The notes beneath the pieces are model-generated. The model did not search any database. It worked only from the letters and a program-made list of their open reading frames with translations, and was not told the origin of the DNA. DNA of 64,000 nucleotides from CAVRCT01 sp963719645 (GTDB lineage: Bacteria; Pseudomonadota; Gammaproteobacteria; DSM-16500), in NCBI GenBank assembly GCA_963719645.1, contig CAVRCT010000006.1, positions 62,001 through 126,000 of the forward strand, read 5' to 3'. Shown in pieces: positions 1 to 8,185 of this stretch; the first letter of the stretch is position 1; every line of letters begins with the position of its first letter. A program made the translations under genes and the position numbers.

Positions 1-1
1 A

Positions 2-3000
2 GTACATTCAGTTGATGATTATTTACGAAATAGGAGTAGCCCTGCAAACAATCCTGACTATCAATTTACTTATCAAGGTCAAAATAAAACCCTTAATCAA
101 GGCATGGTCATTGAAAAATTATCGCAATATCTGACAATTAAGAAAAAGAAGCTCGAGCTTATCCCTCAAATTCAAGACGGTATTTGTAAAGATTTGTCTC
201 TTCTCGCCATTGAAAAAGAAAAAGCAAAACCGGGCGCCTGGAATAGCTGTTTGCAGTTGATGCAAGCATGGGATGGGCAGCAAGCGATTTCGGCTGAATT
301 GGAAACTCTATTTGAAGATATTTTAAAGATCCATGCACGGACTATTCCGCTTGAAGATATTTTTAAAATCCTTACGCAGATTATTCCGCGGCTCTATTAT
401 CTCGGCGATCAAGTCATGACTTTTCTGGCTACGATAGAGGAAGATGCGACACAACTCACTCATCGATGCATAGTAAATCCTTGGCACAGTATCAGTGTTT
501 GGTTTGATCGAGAAAAAAATAACTGGCGACTCTATGATCCTAATTTTGCTGATGGTGTTAGAGTCATTCAACGTGATGCGTTGGCTGAAACACTAAAAAA
601 TTCACTTGGCACTCTTATCTCTGTCGTAGGAGGTGCGCCGTCTGTGCAACTTAAAAATAGAATTCATCATCTCAATAACTTTTTGCAACAAGGCGGTTTG
701 TTAGCGTTGCTGCAAGAAAAAGATAAACAATCGTTGCTTGCTGAAATAAAACAATCTGAATCTTATCCAAGTTTCCCCACTCAGGTAAATGTTTTTCCAG
801 ACGATGCATTGCAAGGATTATTTTTTCGTGACACTCAAAATAGACCCGTTTGGATTCGAGCAATCCATGATGAACTGATACGCCCATTGGCGACAAAATT
901 GCTTTTAGCCTATATTGCTAAAAACCCCGAGCAAGCACAGCAAAAATTGCTCTCAGATTTAGCCAATGTCTCAGAAAAAATGCGTAAAGACACTTTACTG
1001 TTTCTTGATAATTTGCCTAGTCACGCAAGCGAAACACTTGAAAGCAAACACCTTGGTACGCAATCTGTCTTTCAACACCGTCTCCGCAAAGCAAACTATA
1101 AAAAATTATTGGCAACGTGGGAGACAGAGAAATCGCAAGCGGTAGATGTCAATAAATATTGCCAAGAACACTTAGCATATGATCCTCGTGTTAAAAAACA
1201 ACTGATTGAATTGAGCGGCAGCGACGCATTGCAAGGAATGCGTTTTGCATTAGAAGAGCAAGCGAAAAAATCAGGCAGACCGGTGATTTATATTCATTCC
1301 GCGAAAGAACTTGCCTGCTTGGGTAAGTTTATTCAAAAAAATGCAGATGGTACAGGTACGCTACGTCCTGGGCCAGGCGGAAGATTTTTTAATTTTATTC
1401 TTGAAAATATGGCCAGCGATCCCATTATTTTGCTAAATTTTGCAAATTTCTCCGCAGAAGACATTGCACAATTTGAATCAATAGTAGGGACTCAGCCCAG
1501 TGTGGATAACATAGCGCTCCCACCGCGCACCACGCTGATTGGCTTGACGAACAGCAAAGATCCGAACTGCTATCGAGGTGAAGATTTTACCTCGCAATTT
1601 GACCGGGTCGAAGCCTGTTCTTTGCCAGTGATGTTGCTACGAGCAGCCATTCCTACGCTTCCTTTTATGAATTCAGAGGAGAGGAAAGAGAATTGTTCCG
1701 GCAAACACTTTGTTGTACATACCTTCCATTCGGGATTTTGGCAAGAAATTCTGCGTGGTCAGTGGACATTGGATAAAAAACATATTATCTATCAATTAGG
1801 AATATTACCCACCTCGTTTGATGACATTGATGTGATCGAAATTCATAATGGGTTGTGGCACGATGCAGAGTTCATGCGTTTTTGGCAGGAAGCGTATTTT
1901 CGGGGTGACATTCCAGCACGCGTTATACTCAAAAAAGTCGAAGGATATGATTGGGAAGCGCTGAAGAAATATGTTGTCATCGATCACTCAACGAAACCAT
2001 TGCCTTATCAAACGCCGATACTGAATTCAGAAAAGTTAAATCATTTTTTCCAGCACACAATCCATAACCGACGATCAAATGAACTTGAATACGATGTGGG
2101 TTTTATTAGACATGCTGCAAAAAAAGGAATGAAACGTTTAAGTGTTTATGTGACACATGAGATGAAGCCAGATCAATGGGCACAACTTTTACTCGAGTGC
2201 CAAGCGCATCAAGTCACACTCTTTCCTCGCTTTGCTCCGGGTGTATCATTTGAGCTATTACATTTCAAACAAAAGAACAGAGTGCCTATCGTTTGGCGTC
2301 GAGAGTTGCAGGCGCACACCCATGTCATTCAAAGTGACCAGCGGGATGTGACCGTTGCAGAATTAAATCGTAACGGTGAGTATATTGTCATTGATGCCAG
2401 CGAATGCAATGCAGATGAATTGTTAATGGGTTTGCATGGCGAGTTACAAGAAGATAAGCGTGGCGAACAAACCTTTGCGTTTAGCGAAAAAACGGGGATT
2501 TTGCTGGATTGTTCACGCAAGGCAACCCCTATAATTTTAGTAGGCACATTTGGGCCTGAAGTCAGTGCGCGATTGTCTGCTTATTTATTGCAACGAGAAC
2601 AGTGGGCACCGTTTCCATTCGTGATTGTCAGTGAGGATACGAGCCATTTGCGGTATGTGAAGCACACATATATTCACACGGTAAGTACGCAAGAAAAAGC
2701 CGCCCACTTAGATGAAAAAATTCCTTATCCAGCGGATAAATTAGCAACGCATTCTCTCAGTCAATTACGTGCCTACCAACAATGCCATCTAGCCGGTGTC
2801 GCGGATCCATGGCAAGGGATGGAACATTTGCAGATTGCAGAACAAAAAAATCAATCGGCAACTTTATTAGATACCAAAACAAGTCATGAAGAAGCGATCT
2901 CTTTCATGGAGCAGCGGGTGAAAGCGGTCAATGCCATGTTGGATCATCGGCCCTTTGTGTATCTGGCAGGATTAACAGGCGTTGGCAAAACGACATTTAT

Positions 3001-4855
3001 CAAAAAGAATTATAAAAAATTAGGCGTCGCGTTGTATGAAAATGATGATGATCCGGCCACCTTGCAGCGTTTTATCGATGACAAAACACCGGGTCGTAAA
3101 ATGTTATTTCTCGATGAAGAAGGTTTGACTGGCAAATTGCGCAGTGAATTAGAAAGTTTAATGCAAGAAAAGTCAGGTATTTTGCTAAAAGATGAGAAAG
3201 GCACGCGCTTTTGTGAATTGTCTGCGGAGCATAAAATTATTTTTGCCAGCAATCCGCAAAGTTATGGTGGTGAAAGAAAATTAGCGCATTTTTTCAAACA
3301 GCATGGCGGCTCAGTGATTTTTGAACCGTTATCTCCTGCCGTCATTTATGAAGATATTTTAAAACCCATCATGGCAGGCACGGTGTTAAATAAACAAATG
3401 GAGGCCATTAGCGAACTATTTTTAGCGGTGTATGCTTATCTTGTTTCTGTCTCAACAACACGCATATTAATTTCACCGCGCGAATTAGAAGAAATGGCAT
3501 TAGAGACAAAATCACGTGTTGAACGGGATAGTCATGCGGATCCGCTTCAGGTTGCGCGTCATTATGCGTTCGAAATTGCGAAGGACTTACCGCCACCGAA
3601 TTTACGTGAAGCATTTAAAAAGCGATTTGAACCACCGTTGTTGCCTGTTAAAAAATCTTTTGCCTTATCAAAAAATTATTTGTTGACGGTATCTAGGCAG
3701 CCCATTCACGCACAACTCGGTGATGTATTGGCTTTGCGCGAAGAGCGAGTGAGCAACAAACGTTTGAATGAGGAACAAAAATACGGTGGCTTAGGCGGCA
3801 TTATTCTTGAAGGCGGTTCAGGCAATCGCACGTTGGTGTTAGAAACTCTGCGAACATCAGGCTATCAGCAAATCAAACAAGATGATCATACTATTCCAAA
3901 CAAGCCATTCGTGATGATACCTGCCAGTATGCCGCTTAAAGAAAAAACGGCGTTGCTCATGAAGGCATTTCATCTCGGTGCAGTGATTGTGATGAAAAAC
4001 ATGAGCAGTGCTTCGTTAATGGAACGTCTGATGAATGCGTTGCTCATGCGTTATACGCTAGCGATGAAACGCCCTGATTGTCCAGGCGCGACGGTCATAG
4101 CGATTCAAGATTCGCCGAAGAAAGCAGGGCGTCGTGCTGCCAGTACGGCATTATCAAGACGGCTTGTCAGGCGAGAAGTGCCGGATTATACGGATGAGGA
4201 AGTTGGGGAAATTTTAAAATTTCATCGCGTGTGTGAAGGTGAAATTCCCTTATTAGTTGATTCATTCAAGGAGCAGAGCGAGTATGCGAATGCTAATCAT
4301 CTATCGCCTGCACCGACGATGCGTGATTTATTAAGGATTGCGCCACAAGAGAAATTGATTGATGCAAATGAGGTAAAATTAGAAGAGAAAAAGCCGTCGC
4401 GGCCTAATCTAAGAGATGAAAAAAACACGCCAGCCGTTGTGCTTAGCTTGCATCATGTAGACACTGATATAAAACCGGCGGAAAAAATGCGCTTGCCGAT
4501 GGAAATAAGTTTGGTGCCAAAAATTCCGCGACTTGATCGGCGTGCAGATGAAGAAATTGTTTTCAATCTTACAAAATATCAGCGAACATTACGAAAAGAA
4601 GTGAATTCTTGTTGGCCTTATTTTTTCAAAGATCGAAAGCGGATTAAAATACGGTTTATTGATGCGATATTAACGAATAATAATTCGCCCGAGATGACGT
4701 TAAAACTTTCCTTAGCGTCTGCAGAAGCTGAATTTAAAAAGAATACCAAAACGTATCGACAAATTACGGCAGGATTTTTTAGCACGCGGATGCAGACGTT
4801 AATCACTCAAATTGATGCGGAATCGTCGCTGGCTAAGAAAGTTAAGAAAAAGTGA
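2..4855 (+). CDS. Giant multi-AAA-module protein with YopT-like protease signature, 5'-partial
   Basis: The frame is open from base 2 without a stop, so the true start lies left of the window; the ATG at 104 is only the first internal Met. Numbering from that Met: C28 (in 'DGICKDLS'), H128 ('NPWHSISVWF') and D145 ('LYDPNF') match the Cys-His-Asp layout of C58/YopT-type cysteine proteases. A degenerate ATPase-like segment lies at about 400-500. A classical P-loop 'GLTGVGKTTF' is near 955, a Walker B 'MLFLDEEGL' near 1000 and a sensor-1-like 'IIFASNP' near 1045. A third, decayed P-loop 'GIILEGGSGNRT' is near 1230, followed by 'ALSRRLVRREVPDYTDEE', which resembles midasin/dynein-type AAA rings. 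The C terminus is lysine-rich. The protein could be a secreted effector or a large remodelling ATPase. Domain calls are by eye and the function is inferred. Confidence 0.8.
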   Translation, partial: VHSVDDYLRNRSSPANNPDYQFTYQGQNKTLNQGMVIEKLSQYLTIKKKKLELIPQIQDGICKDLSLLAIEKEKAKPGAWNSCLQLMQAWDGQQAISAELETLFEDILKIHARTIPLEDIFKILTQIIPRLYYLGDQVMTFLATIEEDATQLTHRCIVNPWHSISVWFDREKNNWRLYDPNFADGVRVIQRDALAETLKNSLGTLISVVGGAPSVQLKNRIHHLNNFLQQGGLLALLQEKDKQSLLAEIKQSESYPSFPTQVNVFPDDALQGLFFRDTQNRPVWIRAIHDELIRPLATKLLLAYIAKNPEQAQQKLLSDLANVSEKMRKDTLLFLDNLPSHASETLESKHLGTQSVFQHRLRKANYKKLLATWETEKSQAVDVNKYCQEHLAYDPRVKKQLIELSGSDALQGMRFALEEQAKKSGRPVIYIHSAKELACLGKFIQKNADGTGTLRPGPGGRFFNFILENMASDPIILLNFANFSAEDIAQFESIVGTQPSVDNIALPPRTTLIGLTNSKDPNCYRGEDFTSQFDRVEACSLPVMLLRAAIPTLPFMNSEERKENCSGKHFVVHTFHSGFWQEILRGQWTLDKKHIIYQLGILPTSFDDIDVIEIHNGLWHDAEFMRFWQEAYFRGDIPARVILKKVEGYDWEALKKYVVIDHSTKPLPYQTPILNSEKLNHFFQHTIHNRRSNELEYDVGFIRHAAKKGMKRLSVYVTHEMKPDQWAQLLLECQAHQVTLFPRFAPGVSFELLHFKQKNRVPIVWRRELQAHTHVIQSDQRDVTVAELNRNGEYIVIDASECNADELLMGLHGELQEDKRGEQTFAFSEKTGILLDCSRKATPIILVGTFGPEVSARLSAYLLQREQWAPFPFVIVSEDTSHLRYVKHTYIHTVSTQEKAAHLDEKIPYPADKLATHSLSQLRAYQQCHLAGVADPWQGMEHLQIAEQKNQSATLLDTKTSHEEAISFMEQRVKAVNAMLDHRPFVYLAGLTGVGKTTFIKKNYKKLGVALYENDDDPATLQRFIDDKTPGRKMLFLDEEGLTGKLRSELESLMQEKSGILLKDEKGTRFCELSAEHKIIFASNPQSYGGERKLAHFFKQHGGSVIFEPLSPAVIYEDILKPIMAGTVLNKQMEAISELFLAVYAYLVSVSTTRILISPRELEEMALETKSRVERDSHADPLQVARHYAFEIAKDLPPPNLREAFKKRFEPPLLPVKKSFALSKNYLLTVSRQPIHAQLGDVLALREERVSNKRLNEEQKYGGLGGIILEGGSGNRTLVLETLRTSGYQQIKQDDHTIPNKPFVMIPASMPLKEKTALLMKAFHLGAVIVMKNMSSASLMERLMNALLMRYTLAMKRPDCPGATVIAIQDSPKKAGRRAASTALSRRLVRREVPDYTDEEVGEILKFHRVCEGEIPLLVDSFKEQSEYANANHLSPAPTMRDLLRIAPQEKLIDANEVKLEEKKPSRPNLRDEKNTPAVVLSLHHVDTDIKPAEKMRLPMEISLVPKIPRLDRRADEEIVFNLTKYQRTLRKEVNSCWPYFFKDRKRIKIRFIDAILTNNNSPEMTLKLSLASAEAEFKKNTKTYRQITAGFFSTRMQTLITQIDAESSLAKKVKKK

Positions 4856-4935
4856 TACTTTATGAAATTGACTGAAATGCTATGAATGACTTAAAATTTG
4901 CATCACTAATAAGAGTTTTTTAATGAGGAGTTTAT

Positions 4936-5802
4936 ATGTTTGATAGTCGTCCGAGTGAGTTGGAAATAAAAACAGAGGAAGATGCAGAGGCAAAACCTAA
5001 AAGAATTCCTAGTCGCTTTAAATTTTCAGTCGAGGATATTCAACGTTCTGGGAATTTAAGACCCACGGTTTACGGTGCGGTGTCTAGCAGCTATAAGGTT
5101 GATCTTTACACAGTACGAAGCTTGAGAAGGGAGATGGAGAATGCAAAAAAGCCTCGTAAAAATAATCTTCAATTGTTGAGTGAAGAAAAAAATACATCTG
5201 CAGAAGTAAACGTGACAAACCCGAAAAACAGGCCAAGAAAATCTGTCCACTTTGCAATTTTGCAGCCTCGTTCCGAAAAATTTGTAAAAGATGTTGATAA
5301 AGATGGAATACTTCTTTCATTAATCAAAAAAATCAGAGCAGCAGGTATCTCTAAAAAGCATTCAGATTATAATGCAGGAATATTCGAACTGTGTGAAAAA
5401 ATGGGGAAAGAGCATCATAAACAATATCTTGAGTTATTAAACCTGTTATCTACTGAAATTGAACAAGGAAGACGTAGCAACGCTAACCTAGCCGATGCTA
5501 AATTGAGTGCCCCATCGAGCGCTGAGTTATCTAAGTCCGCTGCAGGGAGTCAACAATCTGCATTTCGTCCTAAGGTAATGTGTGCTGGCGAATCAACTTA
5601 TGCAAATTTACTTCCTGCACTGAATGTTTCGCAGCCTAGAAAAGGAAAAATTGAAGCCGTTGTTTTTTCGCCGTCTACGCAGTCCACTTATCATGATTAT
5701 AATCCATATGCTGCTTTATATTCGCCAAACACTGATTCACAAACGGCGACACTACCAATCAAGTCTGGTACTTACACAACGAGAACGTTTGGGGCTTCTT
5801 AG
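4936..5802 (+). CDS. Hypothetical protein, 288 aa
   Basis: An ORF with a good ribosome site (AGGAG about 7 bases before the ATG) lies 80 bp after the giant protein and may be cotranscribed with it. I do not recognise the family. The protein is hydrophilic, has no signal peptide or membrane segment, is rich in Lys/Arg in the first 110 residues and Ser/Ala-rich later, and has a Tyr/Ser/Thr-rich tail. The short helical-looking stretch 130-175 is the most structured part. This low-complexity, polar composition beside an effector-like gene is compatible with a secreted substrate, but nothing in the sequence proves it. Confidence 0.7.
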   Translation: MFDSRPSELEIKTEEDAEAKPKRIPSRFKFSVEDIQRSGNLRPTVYGAVSSSYKVDLYTVRSLRREMENAKKPRKNNLQLLSEEKNTSAEVNVTNPKNRPRKSVHFAILQPRSEKFVKDVDKDGILLSLIKKIRAAGISKKHSDYNAGIFELCEKMGKEHHKQYLELLNLLSTEIEQGRRSNANLADAKLSAPSSAELSKSAAGSQQSAFRPKVMCAGESTYANLLPALNVSQPRKGKIEAVVFSPSTQSTYHDYNPYAALYSPNTDSQTATLPIKSGTYTTRTFGAS

Positions 5803-5830
5803 TAATGTTGCATAGCGAGCAGCTCTCAAT

Positions 5831-5924
5831 CTGAGCCGCGACCGTCAGGGAGCGATCGCCGACGATTCTTTTTTCGCAGGCAGTAATTCATGGTATGTGA
5901 CGCTCCCTGACGGTCGCGGCTCAG
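5831..5924. repeat. Palindromic element F, copy 1
   Basis: Inverted arms CTGAGCCGCGACCGTCAGGG at 5831 and its complement ending at 5924 enclose about 45 bp. A diverged second copy is at 42203-42297. The element contains the last codons of the transporter gene on the minus strand. Confidence 0.75.
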
Positions 5925-7176
5925 TATTTTGCGCGTTTTCAGTCAGCAACGTCACTACCCCAGCAACACACGCTAATGCCGCTAAAAAGATTAAATAAAA
6001 AGAAGGCGCAGTGAATGACCCCGTCATTTGACTAAGCCAGTTCATCAACATCGGCGCCGTACCACCAAAAAAAGTTGCGGCAATGTTCAACGTAAGACTC
6101 AAACCACTGAAACGAACTTCAGTAGGAAAGCTGTCAGCAAGAATCGATGCAAAAGGCCCTAATATCATACCAAGCAAAATAGAAATGAATCCTTGCACAA
6201 TAAATTGCGCGAAAACATCTTGATTTAAAATAATGTTAAAAAATGGATATAATACTAAAACAAAAAGCACACAACCTGCTGTCAGAATTATTTTTTTATT
6301 CAGGTAGTCGGCTAAAAAACCAAAAACCAAAATGGCTGCACAATAGGTAAATGTCACGACTAAATTTAAATACATCACTTGGTTTGCGGTCATTTTATGC
6401 GTGCTTAACGCAAAGCTGCCAAAATACAATAAATTAATATAGACCAACGTATTGCATAAAATAGAAATTGCTAACATGGTCAGCAACGGCTTGAAATGCT
6501 TTTTGCATAACAAGATCATCGGCGCTCGCTTGATCAAACCGCGCTGCTTGATGGTTTCAAATTGGGTAGATTCAAAAATATGTTTTCGTAATAAGTAACC
6601 CAGAATACCTAACGGTGCCCCTAATAAAAAAGGAATCCGCCAGCCCCAGTGCAGCATATTTTCATAACCGACCCAATGCAAGGTCAATGCATAAACCAAC
6701 GCACCCGCAAAACAACCGATCCCCGTGCCAAATATACCCATGCTGGCAACTAATGATGAGTGTTTTTGTGTTTTTTGTTCTGCCAATAATGCCAAACTGC
6801 CAGGATATTCCCCGCTGGTGGCAAACCCTTGGATTAACCGGCAAATCACTAAAATATAAGTTGAGAAAGTGGAACCGACTGGCACAAGTCCCATTGCAGT
6901 GGTTGCAACCGTCATTGAGAAGATAGTGATGAGCAATGTTTTTTTTCGGCCTAACGTATCCCCTAAATGACCAAAAAAAATAGCGCCAAGCGGTCGCATA
7001 ATAAAACCCGATGCGAAAATGGCAAATGTTGCCATCAGGGCAACGAAATGACTTTTGCCATTAAAAAAAATTTCTGCGAGGATCGGTGCTAAACAGGCAA
7101 ACAAAATAAAATCGTACCACTCGAACAACGATCCAATCGTACACAAAAAAACTTGTTTACGGATCGCTGTCGTCAT
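5845..7176 (-). CDS. MFS transporter, metabolite:H+ symporter (ProP/MHS-like) family
   Basis: Predicted 12-helix inner-membrane symporter of 443 aa. The N-terminal 'GSLFEWYDFILFACLAP' and the loop 2-3 signature 'GHLGDTLGRKKTL' are typical of the MHS family (ProP, KgtP, citrate and shikimate carriers). The substrate cannot be told from sequence. The chosen ATG at 7176 overlaps the sohB stop as TAATG, which suggests translational coupling; an in-frame ATG at 7188 would add four residues. The last residues (EPRPSGSV onward) are read from a dispersed palindromic repeat that covers the 3' end, so the natural C terminus has probably been replaced. Confidence 0.88.
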   Translation of the reverse strand: MTTAIRKQVFLCTIGSLFEWYDFILFACLAPILAEIFFNGKSHFVALMATFAIFASGFIMRPLGAIFFGHLGDTLGRKKTLLITIFSMTVATTAMGLVPVGSTFSTYILVICRLIQGFATSGEYPGSLALLAEQKTQKHSSLVASMGIFGTGIGCFAGALVYALTLHWVGYENMLHWGWRIPFLLGAPLGILGYLLRKHIFESTQFETIKQRGLIKRAPMILLCKKHFKPLLTMLAISILCNTLVYINLLYFGSFALSTHKMTANQVMYLNLVVTFTYCAAILVFGFLADYLNKKIILTAGCVLFVLVLYPFFNIILNQDVFAQFIVQGFISILLGMILGPFASILADSFPTEVRFSGLSLTLNIAATFFGGTAPMLMNWLSQMTGSFTAPSFYLIFLAALACVAGVVTLLTENAQNTEPRPSGSVTYHELLPAKKESSAIAP

Positions 7177-8183
7177 TACCCAATCCAATGGCGCGCGCCA
7201 GCCAATGTTTGCAACAGCGATTGCGCAGGCCCCATTAATTTTTCAGCCAATGATTTTTTCAGGTGATACTGAACTTCATACACGTCAGCGGTTTCACTCA
7301 TTTTTAATAAGTAATCATCGCTGGTGCCCAATTCATCAATTAATTTTAACGTCAAAGCATGGGCGCCCGGCCAATATTCACCTGTCGCGACTTTTTCCAA
7401 ATCAATTTGTTGACGGTATTGATGAATTAAATCTTTAAATAAGTGATGGATTTCTTCAATTTCTTCACGCGCTTTGGCACGCCCTTCATCGGTGTTGTGA
7501 CCGAACATGGTAATGGTGCGCTTATACGCACCCGCAGTGAGCTGTTCAAAATCAATATGTTTCTCTTTCAGCAAACGATTAAAATTGGGTAATTGTAAAA
7601 CCACACCAATCGAACCAATGATAGCAAAAGGTGCCGCAATGATTTTATTGGCAACGCAAGCCATCATATAGCCACCACTGGCAGCCACTTTATCGACGAC
7701 AACCGTCAATGGAATGCCTTGTTGGCGGAAACGAATGAGTTGCGATGCGGCTAAGCCATAACCATGCACCATGCCACCGGGACTTTCCAAGCACACCAAC
7801 ACTTCATCTTCTTTTTTAGCAATCCCTAAGATAGCGGAGACTTCTTCACGTAATGCAGTGACTGCGGATGCTTTGATGTCACCATTGAACTGAATAACAA
7901 AGACGTTTTTTTGCGGCGCTGATTGCGATTTTTTTTGCTTCGCTAGTTTTTGTTGTGTTTTGCAAAATTGTTTAAACGCGGCTTTCGGTAATAATTCTGC
8001 TAACAAATCGTGTTTCGTCGCAGCAAATTTTTTATTGAGATTTTTTAGTGTGAGCCGACCATTTAATTTTTCTTTGCCACGGCTAAAAATGGCTAAGATA
8101 CCAATCAGTAACATAAAAATAATAAGTACAGTAATGATGGCTTTTGCCGTAAAAAGCAGTAATACCGAGAGTGCATCTAGCAT
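7176..8183 (-). CDS. sohB: SohB-type inner-membrane S49 peptidase
   Basis: Signal-peptide-peptidase-like serine protease of 335 aa, close to the usual SohB length. One N-terminal membrane helix (about residues 8-30) is followed by a Lys/Gln-rich linker and the S49 domain. The nucleophile region is 'VAASGGYMMACVA', with oxyanion-type glycines in 'LESPGGMVHGYG'. The general-base Lys is probably in 'AGAYKRT'. It is expected to act on the periplasmic side of the inner membrane on misfolded or membrane peptides. It lies 2 bp downstream of the lssY-like gene and overlaps the start of the transporter, so the three probably form one operon. Confidence 0.92.
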   Translation of the reverse strand: MLDALSVLLLFTAKAIITVLIIFMLLIGILAIFSRGKEKLNGRLTLKNLNKKFAATKHDLLAELLPKAAFKQFCKTQQKLAKQKKSQSAPQKNVFVIQFNGDIKASAVTALREEVSAILGIAKKEDEVLVCLESPGGMVHGYGLAASQLIRFRQQGIPLTVVVDKVAASGGYMMACVANKIIAAPFAIIGSIGVVLQLPNFNRLLKEKHIDFEQLTAGAYKRTITMFGHNTDEGRAKAREEIEEIHHLFKDLIHQYRQQIDLEKVATGEYWPGAHALTLKLIDELGTSDDYLLKMSETADVYEVQYHLKKSLAEKLMGPAQSLLQTLAGARHWIG

Positions 8184-8185
8184 AG

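Noticed and set aside
6615..6926. 103-codon plus-strand frame within the transporter gene
   Set aside because: Antisense shadow of a conserved membrane-protein gene.
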